Of a stretch of 64,000 nucleotides of DNA, positions 19,759 to 30,069 are shown one piece after another. Each line of letters begins with the position of its first letter. The first letter of the stretch is position 1. The notes under the pieces were generated by a model. It was not told the DNA's origin, searched no databases, and worked only from the letters and a program-made list of their open reading frames with translations. The translations under genes were made by a program, and so were the position numbers. This DNA is from Cyclobacteriaceae bacterium (GTDB taxonomy: Bacteria; Bacteroidota; Bacteroidia; Cytophagales; Cyclobacteriaceae): assembly GCA_016787665.1 (NCBI GenBank), contig JAEUUC010000006.1, positions 186,001 through 250,000 of the forward strand. Reading direction: 5' to 3'.

Positions 19759-22227
19759 ATGCTCGTAGTAAAACGTGACGGACACCGGGAGTCCGTAAAG
19801 TTTGACAAGATCACGGCCCGTATTGAAAAACTCTGCTACGGTTTAGATCCCAACTTTGTCAACCCAGTAGAGGTGGCCATGAAAGTGATCAATGGCTTGT
19901 ACGATGGCGTATCCACGCAAGAACTGGACAATCTCGCAGCGGAAATTGCCGCTACGATGACCACCAGGCACCCTGACTTTGCCAAGCTGGCAGCCCGCAT
20001 TGCCGTGAGTAACCTCCACAAGGTTACCAGTAAGTCGTTCTCCAGCACCATGAAGCGGCTCTACACGTATGTAGATCCGAAAACCGGTCACAATGCCCCG
20101 CTCATCTCCAAGGAAACCTGGAAAGTCATTCATGAGCATGCGGCTGAACTGGACGAGGCCATCATCTATGACCGCGACTTCAGCTACGACTACTTCGGCT
20201 TCAAAACGCTGGAGCGTTCATACCTGATGAAAATTGACAACAAAGTGGTGGAGCGCCCGCAGCATTTGCTGATGCGCGTAGCCGTGGGTATTCACGGAGA
20301 AGATATTCCCGCAGCCATTGAAACCTACAATCTGTTGTCGGAGAAATGGTTTACCCACGCCACGCCCACCCTGTTCAATGCCGGCACGCCAAGGCCCCAA
20401 CTGTCGAGCTGCTTCCTGCTAACGATGAAGGATGACAGCATTGATGGTATTTACGATACGCTGAAAAACTGCGCGAAAATTTCGCAGAGTGCCGGGGGCA
20501 TTGGTCTGAGCATTCACAACATCCGCGCAAAAGGCTCCTACATCAAAGGCACGGGCGGCAGCAGCAACGGCATTGTGCCCATGCTGCGCAATTTTGACAT
20601 GACGGCCCGCTATGTCGATCAGGGCGGAGGCAAGCGCAAAGGAAGCTTTGCCATTTACCTGGAACCCTGGCACGCTGACATTTTCGATTTCCTGGAATTG
20701 AAAAAGAACCACGGTAAAGAAGAATTGCGTGCCCGCGATTTGTTCTACGCCCTCTGGATCCCCGATCTGTTCATGAAGCGGATCGAAAACAACGAGATGT
20801 GGTCGCTTTTCTGCCCCAACGAAGCACCCGGTCTGGCCGATTGCTATGGCGAGGAGTTTGAGCGTTTGTATGAAAAGTACGAGAAGGAAGGCAAGTTCCG
20901 CAAACAGGTAAAGGCACAAGATCTGTGGTTCGAGATTCTGGAATCGCAGATTGAAACCGGCACCCCGTACATGCTGTACAAAGATGCCGCGAACAAAAAA
21001 TCAAACCAGAAAAACCTGGGTACGATCAAGAGCAGCAACCTGTGCACGGAAATCATCGAGTACACCTCGTCCGATGAAATTGCGGTGTGCAATCTGGCGT
21101 CTATCGCGCTGCCCAAGTTTGTAACAGAAGACGGAAAATTCGATCATCAGAAGTTGTACGAAATCACGAAAGTGGTAACCCGCAACCTGAACAAGGTGAT
21201 CGATATCAACTTCTACCCGGTACAAGAGGCCCGCAACAGCAACATGCGGCACCGCCCGATCGGCATCGGTGTACAAGGATTAGCGGATGCGTTCATCATG
21301 CTGCGCATGCCGTTTGATTCACCCGAGGCGCGCGGCCTGAATGAGGACATCCATGAGACCATTTACTTCGCAGCCATGGAGGCTTCGATGGAGTTGGCCA
21401 AAATCAATGGCCCGTATGAAACCTTCAAGGGTTCACCGGTGAGCAAGGGCATTTTCCAATTCGACATGTGGGGTGTTACCCCTAAGAGCAACCGCTGGAA
21501 CTGGGAACAACTGAAGCAGGACGTAAAACAATACGGTGTGCGCAATTCCCTGTTGCTGGCACCGATGCCTACCGCATCGACTTCGCAAATTCTGGGCAAC
21601 AACGAGTGCTTTGAGCCGTATACGAGCAACGTCTACACCCGCAGAACACTTTCGGGTGAGTTCATCGTGGCGAACAAACACCTGATGAAGGATCTGATCA
21701 GTCTCGGCTTGTGGAGCGAAACCATGCGCCAGAAGCTGATTTCGACCAACGGTTCGGTGCAACCCATTGCCGAGATTCCGCAAAACATCAAGGACATCTA
21801 CAAGACGGTGTGGGAGATTTCGCAGAAGGCGATCATTGACATGAGTGCCGACCGCGGAGCCTACATCTGCCAGAGTCAGAGCTTGAACATTCACCTGACG
21901 GATGCCAACTTCGGCAAGCTGACCTCTATGCATTTCTATGCGTGGAAGAAAGGCTTGAAAACCGGCATGTATTATTTACGCACAAACGCAGCTGCGGATG
22001 CCATCAAGTTTACGCTCGATAAATCCGCGCTCACGCAGCCCCAGGTGGCCACGGCAGCCGTGGCAGCTCCGGCCGCTGAGGTGGCGGCTGTAGCCCAACC
22101 CGTGGTGACCGAAGTTCAGCAGCAATTGAACTACGAAGCCCGCCCGGTGGCCAGCTACGAGCAAAAGTTGGCCGACATGGCCTGCTCGCTGGATAATCCA
22201 GATGCCTGCGAGGCTTGCGGATCGTAA
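19759..22227 (+). CDS. nrdA: Ribonucleoside-diphosphate reductase subunit alpha
   Basis: This is the large catalytic subunit that reduces ribonucleoside diphosphates. An N-terminal ATP-cone ([20 protein letters not shown]) provides activity control by ATP/dATP. The catalytic region includes [26 protein letters not shown] and the [19 protein letters not shown] segment. The C-terminus ends with the shuttle cysteines in CEACGS after an Ala/Val-rich linker (about residues 755-795). Length is 822 residues. It follows nrdB in the same transcript and precedes a terminator. Confidence 0.97.
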   Translation: MLVVKRDGHRESVKFDKITARIEKLCYGLDPNFVNPVEVAMKVINGLYDGVSTQELDNLAAEIAATMTTRHPDFAKLAARIAVSNLHKVTSKSFSSTMKRLYTYVDPKTGHNAPLISKETWKVIHEHAAELDEAIIYDRDFSYDYFGFKTLERSYLMKIDNKVVERPQHLLMRVAVGIHGEDIPAAIETYNLLSEKWFTHATPTLFNAGTPRPQLSSCFLLTMKDDSIDGIYDTLKNCAKISQSAGGIGLSIHNIRAKGSYIKGTGGSSNGIVPMLRNFDMTARYVDQGGGKRKGSFAIYLEPWHADIFDFLELKKNHGKEELRARDLFYALWIPDLFMKRIENNEMWSLFCPNEAPGLADCYGEEFERLYEKYEKEGKFRKQVKAQDLWFEILESQIETGTPYMLYKDAANKKSNQKNLGTIKSSNLCTEIIEYTSSDEIAVCNLASIALPKFVTEDGKFDHQKLYEITKVVTRNLNKVIDINFYPVQEARNSNMRHRPIGIGVQGLADAFIMLRMPFDSPEARGLNEDIHETIYFAAMEASMELAKINGPYETFKGSPVSKGIFQFDMWGVTPKSNRWNWEQLKQDVKQYGVRNSLLLAPMPTASTSQILGNNECFEPYTSNVYTRRTLSGEFIVANKHLMKDLISLGLWSETMRQKLISTNGSVQPIAEIPQNIKDIYKTVWEISQKAIIDMSADRGAYICQSQSLNIHLTDANFGKLTSMHFYAWKKGLKTGMYYLRTNAAADAIKFTLDKSALTQPQVATAAVAAPAAEVAAVAQPVVTEVQQQLNYEARPVASYEQKLADMACSLDNPDACEACGS

Positions 22228-22250
22228 AACTGTAACTCAACAGGTAAACC

Positions 22251-22278
22251 AAAGCCCCGCAATTGCTGGGCTTTTTTT
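22251..22278 (+). terminator. Rho-independent terminator after nrdA
   Basis: AAAGCCC (22251-22257) pairs with GGGCTTT (22268-22274), with further GCAA/TTGC pairing inside, followed by T residues. Confidence 0.85.
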
Positions 22279-22283
22279 ATCGG

Positions 22284-24182
22284 CTATACCGTGGAGGCTC
22301 CCTGCTTGATTTCCTCCACCACCCCGGGATCAAGCAAGGTCGTGATGTCGCCCAGGTTGGTGGTGTCGCCTTCGGCAATCTTGCGCAAAATTCTGCGCAT
22401 GATTTTGCCGCTGCGGGTTTTGGGCAGGCCGGTGACAAACTGAATTTTATCGGGCTTGGCAATAGGTCCAATGATTTTGGACACAATATCTCGGATTTCG
22501 TTGCGCAGGTGTACCGGCTCATGAACCGGGTCATAGGTAACCACAAACGCATAAATGCCTTGACCTTTAATGTCATGAGGGAAGCCCACCACCGCGGTTT
22601 CGCACACGGCTGAGTGCTCGTCCACGGCACTCTCGATTTCGGCCGTGCCCAGGTTGTGGCCACTTACAATGATGATGTCATCCACGCGGCCGGTAATGCG
22701 GTAGTTGCCGTCTTTATCGCGCTTAGCTCCATCACCCGTAAAGTAATAGCCGGGAAAGGTTGAAAAATACGTATCGCGGAAACGCTGATGATCGCCATAA
22801 ATGGTACGCGCGATGGATGGCCACGGAAATTTGAGCACGAGACGACCTTCGGCCTCGGGTGTGGTCACTTCGTTGCCCTGCTCGTCCATAATGGCGGGCT
22901 GCACGCCCGGCAGGGGCTGGGTTGCGTAGGCCGGAATCAATTTGGTGATTCCGGGGATTGGCGAAATCAAAACGCCACCGGTTTCCGTTTGCCACCAGGT
23001 GTCAACAATCGGGCATCGGCCTTTGCCAATGTTGTCGTTATACCAATGCCAGGCCTCCTCGTTGATGGGTTCGCCTACCGTACCTAACAATTGCAGAGAA
23101 TCTAATATTTGCCGCTGAACAAAACTGAGCGGTGCCTTTTCCAGCGAGCGAATAGCCGTTGGCGCGGTATAAAAAATATTCACGCGATGCCGATCGACCA
23201 CTTGCCAGAACCGGCCCCAGTCGGGCCATGAAGGCACACCCTCGAACATGACGGTGGTGGCGCCTGATGATAACGGGCCGTAAAGAATATACGAGTGGCC
23301 GGTGATCCACCCCACATCGGCTGTGCACCAATACACCTGACCGGGTTGATATTGAAACACCGTTTGGAAGGTATAGCTGGTATACACCGCGTAGCCACCA
23401 CAGGTGTGAACCATGCCTTTTGGCTTGCCGGTGGACCCGGAGGTGTAAAGAATAAACAGCAGGTCTTCGGCATCCATTTCCTCCGCTGCGCAGGCGGGGG
23501 CCATTTGGCCGACAGCATGTTGCCACCAGATGTCACGCGCGGGCTTCATGTGCGGCTTGCTGAACAAGCGCTCAGCCACCACTACACGTTCCACGGAGGG
23601 GCAGCGCTCCAGCGCTTCATCAACAATAGCTTTCAGGTTAATCGTCTTATCACCGCGGTAGGCGCCATCGGCCGTCAGCACCATTTTACAGCCGGCATCG
23701 TTGATGCGATCCACCAGCGAGCCGGCCGAAAAGCCCGCAAAGACAACGGAGTGCACCGCGCCAATACGTGCACACGCCAGCATGGCATAGGCCACCTCGG
23801 GAATCATGGGCATGTAGATACAAACCCGATCCCCTTTTTGGATCCCTTGCGCCCGCAACATGTTGGCCACGCGGCACACCTGCTGATGCAACTGGGCATA
23901 CGTGATGGTAAGAGAATCATCATTGGGGTTGTTCGGCTCCCAGATAATTGCGGGCTGATTGCCTTTCGTGGCGAGGTGGCGGTCAATACAATTTTCCGTA
24001 ATGTTCAGTTTGCCTCCGATAAACCATTTTACTTCCGGTTTATGAAAATCCCACTCCAACACCTTATCCCACCGCTTGCGCCAGGTGAGCCCGCTGGCTA
24101 TGGCTGACCAGAAGTCTTCCGGATTGGTAATGGCCTGTTGACAAGCCGAGTGGTACTCCGATAGCGAGCGCACGATGTTCAT
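22284..24182 (-). CDS. acs: Acetyl-CoA synthetase
   Basis: Acs activates acetate to acetyl-CoA through acetyl-AMP. Motifs: the P-loop-like YTSGSTGKPKGMVHT, DVGWITGHSYILYGPL, DTWWQTETGG and, near the C-terminus, PKTRSGKIMRRILRK. In that last motif Lys593 is the position that is acetylated in other Acs enzymes. Length is 632 residues. It converges on nrdA across the terminator. Confidence 0.97.
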   Translation of the reverse strand: MNIVRSLSEYHSACQQAITNPEDFWSAIASGLTWRKRWDKVLEWDFHKPEVKWFIGGKLNITENCIDRHLATKGNQPAIIWEPNNPNDDSLTITYAQLHQQVCRVANMLRAQGIQKGDRVCIYMPMIPEVAYAMLACARIGAVHSVVFAGFSAGSLVDRINDAGCKMVLTADGAYRGDKTINLKAIVDEALERCPSVERVVVAERLFSKPHMKPARDIWWQHAVGQMAPACAAEEMDAEDLLFILYTSGSTGKPKGMVHTCGGYAVYTSYTFQTVFQYQPGQVYWCTADVGWITGHSYILYGPLSSGATTVMFEGVPSWPDWGRFWQVVDRHRVNIFYTAPTAIRSLEKAPLSFVQRQILDSLQLLGTVGEPINEEAWHWYNDNIGKGRCPIVDTWWQTETGGVLISPIPGITKLIPAYATQPLPGVQPAIMDEQGNEVTTPEAEGRLVLKFPWPSIARTIYGDHQRFRDTYFSTFPGYYFTGDGAKRDKDGNYRITGRVDDIIIVSGHNLGTAEIESAVDEHSAVCETAVVGFPHDIKGQGIYAFVVTYDPVHEPVHLRNEIRDIVSKIIGPIAKPDKIQFVTGLPKTRSGKIMRRILRKIAEGDTTNLGDITTLLDPGVVEEIKQGASTV

Positions 24183-24200
24183 AGAAGGCAGATGAATGAA

Positions 24201-24232
24201 GAAAGATAATGGGCTTTGCGTTGAATTTCAAA
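24201..24232 (-). promoter_or_regulatory. Candidate promoter of acs
   Basis: Minus strand: TTTG (24232-24229), a 20-bp spacer and TATCTTTC (24208-24201), one base from TAnnTTTG, 18 bp before the ATG. Confidence 0.5.
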
Positions 24233-24296
24233 AACCGGCAGGGACAGAGTGCCGCCATGTGCGGGATTTGAGCGTACAATAGGGCGTACAACATGT

Positions 24297-24312
24297 GGCG
24301 GGCAGGCCCGCC
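24297..24312. repeat. GC-only inverted repeat just past the ZIP gene stop
   Basis: GGCGGGC and GCCCGCC flank two bases. It lies directly downstream of the ZIP-gene stop on the minus strand but has no T run, so it may stabilise the mRNA 3' end or be a weak terminator. Confidence 0.4.
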
Positions 24313-24317
24313 CGCCC

Positions 24318-25076
24318 TCACAACAGATAACCAGACGCAACAGCCGCCAGAGCACCGACCACCGCCACCGCTAATTTCCGGAAATTAAAATGGTGATCGG
24401 GGCTGCTCTCGAAAACAATGGTGGTGGAGATATGCAGGAAATTTCCGCACACCAGCGCATACAAGTACATCAAACCGCTGTCCGTCAACACTTGCGTCTC
24501 GACAAAATAGGAACTGAGCAAAAGCCCGGCCGGGGCGGCCAATGAAAAAATCAACAAATAAAGCACCGCAGTCTTCCGCTGAATCTGATGGGTGAGAACC
24601 GCCATAAGTGCAAATGCAGCGGGTGCCCGATGCAACGCGATACCCAACAGAATGGCGTGAGGATCGTACACCGGGCTCATCGTAACCGGTTGGGCCAGCA
24701 TGGCTCCCTCCAGGAAGGCATGCACACACAAGGCCAGCAACAAAACAATAGCCGCCACCGGCTTGTGGTGATGACCGTGGTGAGCTGCTTGATTATGCGA
24801 ATGCGCATGGATATGACCGTGCTCAATTCCTGCTGAGAAATATTCGAGCAGCTGTTGCAAAAAAAAGCCAGCCAATACAAACAACCCAATGGCATTGACC
24901 TGACCAAACTCCAGGTAAAGCTCGGGCAGCACATGCGTAACGGTTATGGAGAACAGGTAAGCCCCGGCAAATACCAACAGCAACTTGAAATTACCGGAGC
25001 TACGCCCCGGCACCAGGTAAATGAGCAAACCCGCCAGCAACGGAGTGAGAAAGAGGACTGCGAGTTTAAGGGCCAT
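24318..25076 (-). CDS. ZIP-family metal transporter
   Basis: ZIP proteins move divalent metals such as zinc or iron into the cytoplasm. The 252-residue protein shows about eight hydrophobic segments. Between segments 3 and 4 is a His-rich loop (HGHIHAHSHNQAAHHGHHHK), the typical metal-binding loop. The conserved helix around LLGIALHRAPAAFALMAVL carries the His of the transport site in the family. It starts 6 bp after apbE on the same strand, so the two are probably cotranscribed. The metal is not determined by sequence. Confidence 0.87.
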   Translation of the reverse strand: MALKLAVLFLTPLLAGLLIYLVPGRSSGNFKLLLVFAGAYLFSITVTHVLPELYLEFGQVNAIGLFVLAGFFLQQLLEYFSAGIEHGHIHAHSHNQAAHHGHHHKPVAAIVLLLALCVHAFLEGAMLAQPVTMSPVYDPHAILLGIALHRAPAAFALMAVLTHQIQRKTAVLYLLIFSLAAPAGLLLSSYFVETQVLTDSGLMYLYALVCGNFLHISTTIVFESSPDHHFNFRKLAVAVVGALAAVASGYLL

Positions 25077-25082
25077 GCGGCT

Positions 25083-26111
25083 TTAACGATTGAGGGTAAG
25101 GTAGGGACGGATGCCTTCCGTTGAAAATGTCTTTAGCCCATCCGGCTCGGAATAGATCAGGAAACCTTGCAATTCGGGATGCTGCTGTAATGTTGCCTTT
25201 GCTTTTTCCAATCCCATTACCATAAGAGCCGTGGCCCAGGCATCGGCCGTGGCCCCGTCCTGTGCAAAAACCGAGGCGCTCAATAAATTGTGCTCAACCG
25301 GGAAGCCCGTAGCGGGGTCGATGGTGTGCGAAAACTTCTGGCCGTTCACGATCCGGTAATTGAAATAGTTGCCGGACGTGGTGAACGATTGATCGCGCAA
25401 GCTGACGTTGGCAATAAAAAACTGGTTGGCATAGTCCGAATTGGGATCCAGGATTCCGATCTCCCAGGGCTTTCCGGTTTCCAGATTCTTGCCGATGGCC
25501 ATACCTTCCCCTCCTAACTCAACCAGCATGTTTTTAATTCCCTTCGAGGCAAGAAAATCTACAATGACATCGGCTCCATAGCCCTGGCCAATGCCGCCAA
25601 AATCAAGTTGAACGCGCGGGTCAAGCTTCCACACACTGTCACGGTTGAACTGGAGCTTTTCAAACCCCACCAGCCTGCGGATGGAATCAACTTGCAAGCT
25701 GTCCGGGTTCAAGGGCTTGGCCGGCCCAAATCCCCAGGCATTCACCAGGGGCATCACCGTGGGGTCGTACGCGCCTCCGGAAGCTTTCACTACCTCCAGC
25801 GATTTGGCCAGCGGAGGATAAAAATAAGGCAACTCGAAGCGAACCGAGTTCTGGGTATAGTTGAAACGCGAGATATCAGAACTGGGGTCGTAGGTGTTGA
25901 TGCACCGGTTAACCAAGAGCAACAGGGAGTCGATATCATCCTTGAAGTTGCGCTTTTCGCGATCGAAATAGGTGATGTGGTACGAAGTACCCATAGTAGC
26001 ACCTTCAATCTTTACAGCCTCCTGTTGCTGGTTGGCGCGGTAGAAATAAACAGCCACCACAGCCAGCACCAACACAATCGAATACAGGGCGTTTTTCGCG
26101 CGGTTCGTCAT
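25083..26111 (-). CDS. apbE: FAD:protein FMN transferase (ApbE)
   Basis: ApbE covalently attaches FMN to Thr/Ser residues of periplasmic flavoproteins such as Nqr and Rnf subunits. The N-terminal hydrophobic segment (ALYSIVLVLAVVAVYFY) is a signal anchor. Family motifs are GATMGTSYHITYF, YDPTVMPLVNAWGFG, LDFGGIGQGYGADVIVDFL, VELGGEGMAIG and the Mg-binding TADAWATALMVMG. Length is 342 residues. It is divergent from ruvB. Confidence 0.94.
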   Translation of the reverse strand: MTNRAKNALYSIVLVLAVVAVYFYRANQQQEAVKIEGATMGTSYHITYFDREKRNFKDDIDSLLLLVNRCINTYDPSSDISRFNYTQNSVRFELPYFYPPLAKSLEVVKASGGAYDPTVMPLVNAWGFGPAKPLNPDSLQVDSIRRLVGFEKLQFNRDSVWKLDPRVQLDFGGIGQGYGADVIVDFLASKGIKNMLVELGGEGMAIGKNLETGKPWEIGILDPNSDYANQFFIANVSLRDQSFTTSGNYFNYRIVNGQKFSHTIDPATGFPVEHNLLSASVFAQDGATADAWATALMVMGLEKAKATLQQHPELQGFLIYSEPDGLKTFSTEGIRPYLTLNR

Positions 26112-26130
26112 CGTTCTTGATAAAGGCGTG

Positions 26131-26166
26131 CAAGTTAGAAAGGGAAAGGATAATGTTGCTAACTTG
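26131..26166. promoter_or_regulatory. Inverted repeat between apbE and ruvB
   Basis: CAAGTTAG (26131-26138) and CTAACTTG (26159-26166) form a perfect 8-bp inverted repeat with a 20-bp centre, inside the 71-bp divergent intergenic region. Each strand therefore shows CTAACTTG 16-20 bp before a start codon. It could be a mirrored pair of weak -7-like elements or an operator. Confidence 0.35.
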
Positions 26167-26182
26167 AACCGGAGAAAACACC

Positions 26183-27217
26183 ATGCGCGAAGACTATCTG
26201 AAGGGTGATGCCGACTCGCTGAGTCAGGGCGAGCGGGAAGTGGAAAAAGCTTTACGGCCGTTGTCGTTCCACGATTTCACCGGCCAGCAAAAAGTAGTGG
26301 ATAACATAAAGGTTTTTGTAGAAGCCGCCCGGCAACGGGAGGAATCGCTCGACCACGTTTTGTTGCACGGCCCGCCCGGGTTGGGGAAAACCACCCTCTC
26401 GTTCATTATTGCCAATGAGTTGGGCGCCAATATCAAGATTTCATCGGGCCCGGTGCTGGACAAACCGGGCGATCTGGCCGGCCTGCTGACCAACCTGGAA
26501 CCGCACGATGTACTTTTCATTGATGAAATACACCGGCTCAACCCCGTGGTGGAAGAGTATTTGTACTCGGCCATGGAGGATTTCCGCATAGACATTATGC
26601 TGGATAGCGGCCCCAACGCGCGGTCGGTCCAGATTTCATTGAACCCGTTCACCCTAATCGGGGCTACCACGCGGGCGGGGCTCCTCACCTCGCCCCTGCG
26701 CGCCCGTTTCGGCATCAATGCCCGCCTGGAGTATTACGACTCCGAATTACTGACTCGCATTATTAAACGCTCGGCCGGCATTCTGAACACGTCCATTCAC
26801 CCCGATGCTGCGTTCGAGATAGCCCGCAGAAGCCGGGGCACTCCGCGTATCGCCAACAATTTGCTCAGGCGCACCCGCGACTTTGCGCAGATCAAGGGTG
26901 ATGGTACCATTACACTCGCCATTGCGCAGGTTGCATTGAAAGCGTTGGATGTTGACGAGCACGGTTTGGATGATATGGATAACCGGATCCTCTCCACCGT
27001 TATTGAAAAGTTTAAAGGTGGCCCTGTCGGGCTGACTACCATTGCCACGGCTGTTGGCGAAGAAGCGGAGACCATTGAAGAGGTATACGAGCCCTTTCTG
27101 ATCCAGGAAGGATACCTCAAGCGCACTTCGCGCGGCCGCGAAGCAACCGAACGGGCCTACCAACATTTGAAGATTACCCCGCCCCCTTCAACCAAGGGAC
27201 CGGGCCTGTTTGATTGA
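26183..27217 (+). CDS. ruvB: Holliday junction branch migration helicase RuvB
   Basis: RuvB is the hexameric AAA+ motor that drives branch migration with RuvA. Walker A is GPPGLGKT (residues 63-70) and Walker B is LFIDEIHRL (DEIH at 114-117). Sensor regions [18 protein letters not shown] and [14 protein letters not shown] are present. The C-terminal winged helix ends near [19 protein letters not shown]. Length is 344 residues. Its stop overlaps the queG start. Confidence 0.98.
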   Translation: MREDYLKGDADSLSQGEREVEKALRPLSFHDFTGQQKVVDNIKVFVEAARQREESLDHVLLHGPPGLGKTTLSFIIANELGANIKISSGPVLDKPGDLAGLLTNLEPHDVLFIDEIHRLNPVVEEYLYSAMEDFRIDIMLDSGPNARSVQISLNPFTLIGATTRAGLLTSPLRARFGINARLEYYDSELLTRIIKRSAGILNTSIHPDAAFEIARRSRGTPRIANNLLRRTRDFAQIKGDGTITLAIAQVALKALDVDEHGLDDMDNRILSTVIEKFKGGPVGLTTIATAVGEEAETIEEVYEPFLIQEGYLKRTSRGREATERAYQHLKITPPPSTKGPGLFD

Positions 27218-28176
27218 TGATGGAGCTGGATCGGTCATCGGAAGTTATTCGTCCGAAGGATGATCGTGCCCGGTTGGTGAAACAAATGGCAGCCGACCTC
27301 GGCTTCAATTTCTGCGGAATATCCAAAGCCGAATTTCTCGAAGAAGAGGCCCCGCGCCTGGAAGAGTGGCTGAACCGCGGCTACCAGGGCCAAATGAAAT
27401 ATCTGGAAAACCATTTTGACAAACGCCTGGACCCGCGCTTGTTGGTGCCGGGCGCCAAGTCTGTGATCAGCTTGCTGTATAACTACTACCCAGCGGCTGA
27501 CCTGGCCCGGGAAAACGGCTTGCACATTGCCAAGTATGCCTATGGTGAAGATTATCACTTTGTCATCAAGGACAAACTCAAAATATTTCTGAACCGGTTG
27601 CGCGAAAAAATCGGAGACCTGGATGGTCGCGCATTCGTAGACTCGGCACCGGTTCACGAACGCGCGTGGGCGCAAAAGTCGGGTTTGGGATGGGTGGGCA
27701 AGAACAGCTTGTTGCTCAACCGGCAAATGGGCAGCTTCTTCTTTCTTGCCGAATTGATCGTGGACCTTGAACTGGAACCCGATGGGCCGGTTAAAGATTA
27801 CTGCGGCACCTGCACGGCCTGCATGGATGCCTGCCCTACGGAGGCCATACCGGAGCCTTACGTGGTTGATGGCAGTAAATGCATTTCGTACTTCACCATC
27901 GAACTCAAAGAGGAGATTCCGGATGCGATGAAGGGCAAATTTGAAAACTGGATTTTCGGTTGCGACATCTGCCAGGATGTGTGCCCGTGGAATCGTTTTA
28001 CGCAACCCCACCGGGAGCCGCGTTTTGCCCCACCCGAAGAGTTGGGAACGATGACCAAACGCGAATGGATTGAACTTACGGAAGACGTATTTGAGAAGCT
28101 GTTCCGCAAATCACCGGTGAAACGCACCCGTTTTGAGGGGTTGAAACGCAACATCCGGTTCGCCCTGAAAAAATAA
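27217..28176 (+). CDS. queG: Epoxyqueuosine reductase
   Basis: QueG reduces epoxyqueuosine to queuosine in tRNA, using cobalamin and two [4Fe-4S] clusters. Two cysteine clusters are visible: [12 protein letters not shown] and [10 protein letters not shown]. Upstream are family motifs VGKNSLLLN and [17 protein letters not shown]. The frame can open at TTG 27214, but the ATG at 27217 overlaps the ruvB stop (TGATG) and is preferred, giving 319 residues. It is followed by a hairpin terminator. Confidence 0.95.
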   Translation: MMELDRSSEVIRPKDDRARLVKQMAADLGFNFCGISKAEFLEEEAPRLEEWLNRGYQGQMKYLENHFDKRLDPRLLVPGAKSVISLLYNYYPAADLARENGLHIAKYAYGEDYHFVIKDKLKIFLNRLREKIGDLDGRAFVDSAPVHERAWAQKSGLGWVGKNSLLLNRQMGSFFFLAELIVDLELEPDGPVKDYCGTCTACMDACPTEAIPEPYVVDGSKCISYFTIELKEEIPDAMKGKFENWIFGCDICQDVCPWNRFTQPHREPRFAPPEELGTMTKREWIELTEDVFEKLFRKSPVKRTRFEGLKRNIRFALKK

Positions 28177-28206
28177 GTCCCGCTTGTTGGCGGGACGATT
28201 TTTCAT
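28177..28206. terminator. Bidirectional terminator after queG
   Basis: GTCCCGC and GCGGGAC form a 7-bp stem with a six-base loop. A T run follows on the plus strand, and the A-rich left flank gives a T run on the minus strand, which would also end the 61-residue gene. Confidence 0.8.
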
Positions 28207-28222
28207 TTCGATGATGGGATAA

Positions 28223-28408
28223 CTACACAACCACAAAACAGCGATTCAAGATCGCCTGGTATTGACCCCCAAAGTTGGCATAGCACCAACTTCTGAGTTC
28301 CTGTACTTCCTCCGCGATCAGCGCCTTGATCGCCTTGCGCAACTCTTTCTCAAAAAGCCACGCATCAAAGCTCACCCGGGTGAGCACCGTCTTCACATAA
28401 CTAAGCAT
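28223..28408 (-). CDS. Small conserved-looking protein, 61 residues
   Basis: The frame encodes a basic, helical-looking protein starting MLSYVKTVLTRVSFDAW and continuing LFEKELRKAIKALIAEEVQEL, with WCYANFGG and LNRCF near the end. It lacks a signal peptide and membrane segments. It stands alone between two converging signals, the queG terminator and the batD promoter region, and is not antisense to a known gene. I have the impression that similar 60-residue proteins occur in other Cytophagales, but I cannot check this. No function is known to me. Confidence 0.6.
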   Translation of the reverse strand: MLSYVKTVLTRVSFDAWLFEKELRKAIKALIAEEVQELRSWCYANFGGQYQAILNRCFVVV

Positions 28409-28515
28409 GATGTTTCAACTAAATCAGGTGAAGTAGAGTCTTATCAAATTCGGTGTGGATTTTGGGCTTGATGAAGTGAAGTAAAATAAAAAAATCAAGA
28501 GTGAAAAGAAGAACC

Positions 28516-28523
28516 TACTTTTG
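28516..28523 (+). promoter_or_regulatory. -7 box for batD
   Basis: TACTTTTG matches TAnnTTTG exactly. It rules out the GTG start at 28501, since that lies upstream of transcription. No TTG was found at -33. Confidence 0.6.
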
Positions 28524-28554
28524 CATTATGCAACTTGTTGCGCAACGTATTGCA

Positions 28555-30015
28555 ATGGTCAAACAGCTGAATCTTGCGGTATTTTGGGCAATTACATTTT
28601 TGTTAAAATTTTCCGCTTCGGCACAAAATCCGGCTATCCAGGTTACCCTGGGCCCGGATGAAATTGGCGAGAACCAGGCCTGGACAATTACGGTAACGGT
28701 CAATAACGAACAGTTGCGCAGTTACGACAATTTTCCCGACATAAACGGCATGCGCAAACGGGGTGCGTCCACCCAATCACAAACCAGCATCATTAATGGG
28801 CAAATGAGTTCCTCTCAAAGCGTCATTATGACGTACACTCCCCTGCAACAGGGCATGATCACCGTGCCCGCGTTCAAGATGAAGGTGAATGAACAAATCA
28901 TTTCGGTCTCCGGTAAGAAGGTTAAAGTCGGGCCGGCCGTCCAGCAGCGGTCCACCGATCCATTCCGCGGACTCTTCGATCGCGACCCCTTTTCCGATGC
29001 CTACGGGCGCGGTGAAACGGAGTTCGTGGAGGTGAAAGAGGATGCGTTACTGGCTTTATCCACCACGGCAGACGAGGTGTATGTGGGCGAAGGATTCACG
29101 GCAACTTTATCGTTTCTTGTCTCGGAGAGCAACCGCGCGCCCATGCAGTTTCACGACCTAGGCAAACAACTGGCTGACATCCTGAAAAAACTGCGGCCGG
29201 CCAATTGCTGGGAGGAAAATTTCAACATTGAGAATATTGAGGGCGAGCAAGTTCAAATTGGTGGGCGGAACTACACCCAGTATAAACTGTACCGCGCCAC
29301 GTTTTATCCTCTCAATAATCAGCCCGTGGTCTTTCCCAGCGTTGGCCTGGAAATGATCAAGTTCAAGGTGGCGAAGAACCCCAGTTTTTTTGGGCAGAAC
29401 CGCCAGGAGGCGTTCAAGACTTTTTATTCCAAACCGAAAACGGTTAAAGTGAGAGACCTGCCGGCCCACCCCCTGCGCGATGGCGTTGCCGTAGGCGACT
29501 ATCGCTTGCAAGAAAAAATTACTACAGCCGAAGTTACGACAGGCGAAAGTGTGGCGTACGAGTTTTCCATTGGCGGAGAGGGGAATATTTCAGCTATCGA
29601 CAAACCCGCAGTGCCGCCTCAAACGGATTTTGACATTTATGATCCGAACGTGCGGCAAAATATTAATCGTGAAGCGGGGCGCGTAACCGGGTCCAAGTCA
29701 TTTAGCTACTTCCTGGTGCCCAAAGAGCCGGGCGACTACCCGCTGGCCAACCTCTTTCAGTGGATATATTTTAATCCGGTAAAGAAGAAATATGACACGC
29801 TGCGTTCGGGCATTACCCTGCGCGTAACGGGAGAGAGCCAACACAACCAAACCATCGAGAGCGTAGATGCCGGAACATTCTACGATCAAATCAATCAGGC
29901 GGACAACAACTTGCAGGCCAACCAGCGCACCGATCCGATGAACTGGGTGGTCGCGGTATTCCTGGTTTTGGTAGCCGGGCTGACCACGTTTGTCCTGGTT
30001 CGCAAACAGGCCTGA
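28555..30015 (+). CDS. batD: BatD-family protein
   Basis: BatD is part of the Bacteroidota Bat (aerotolerance) gene set, a membrane-associated protein of unclear mechanism. After a signal peptide (AVFWAITFLLKFSASAQ) comes a long run of Ig-like beta domains (LGPDEIGENQAWTITVTV, MTYTPLQQGMITVPAFK, DRDPFSDAYG). A single C-terminal membrane helix (WVVAVFLVLVAGLTTFVLV) ends in a short basic tail. I choose ATG 28555 (MVKQLNLAVFW, 486 residues); ATG 28528 lies only 4 bp after the -7 box and is possible if the mRNA is leaderless. The partner batA/B/C genes are not adjacent, which is unusual. Confidence 0.85.
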   Translation: MVKQLNLAVFWAITFLLKFSASAQNPAIQVTLGPDEIGENQAWTITVTVNNEQLRSYDNFPDINGMRKRGASTQSQTSIINGQMSSSQSVIMTYTPLQQGMITVPAFKMKVNEQIISVSGKKVKVGPAVQQRSTDPFRGLFDRDPFSDAYGRGETEFVEVKEDALLALSTTADEVYVGEGFTATLSFLVSESNRAPMQFHDLGKQLADILKKLRPANCWEENFNIENIEGEQVQIGGRNYTQYKLYRATFYPLNNQPVVFPSVGLEMIKFKVAKNPSFFGQNRQEAFKTFYSKPKTVKVRDLPAHPLRDGVAVGDYRLQEKITTAEVTTGESVAYEFSIGGEGNISAIDKPAVPPQTDFDIYDPNVRQNINREAGRVTGSKSFSYFLVPKEPGDYPLANLFQWIYFNPVKKKYDTLRSGITLRVTGESQHNQTIESVDAGTFYDQINQADNNLQANQRTDPMNWVVAVFLVLVAGLTTFVLVRKQA

Positions 30016-30069
30016 CCAACCGTGCAGAAAAATTTCTGATTCCCCGCGCTTAGGGTTACTTTAGCAGGA

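Noticed and set aside
23295..24107. A 270-codon open frame antisense to acs
   Set aside because: Fully inside acs, whose catalytic motifs are complete; the His/Gly-rich translation is typical of a shadow.
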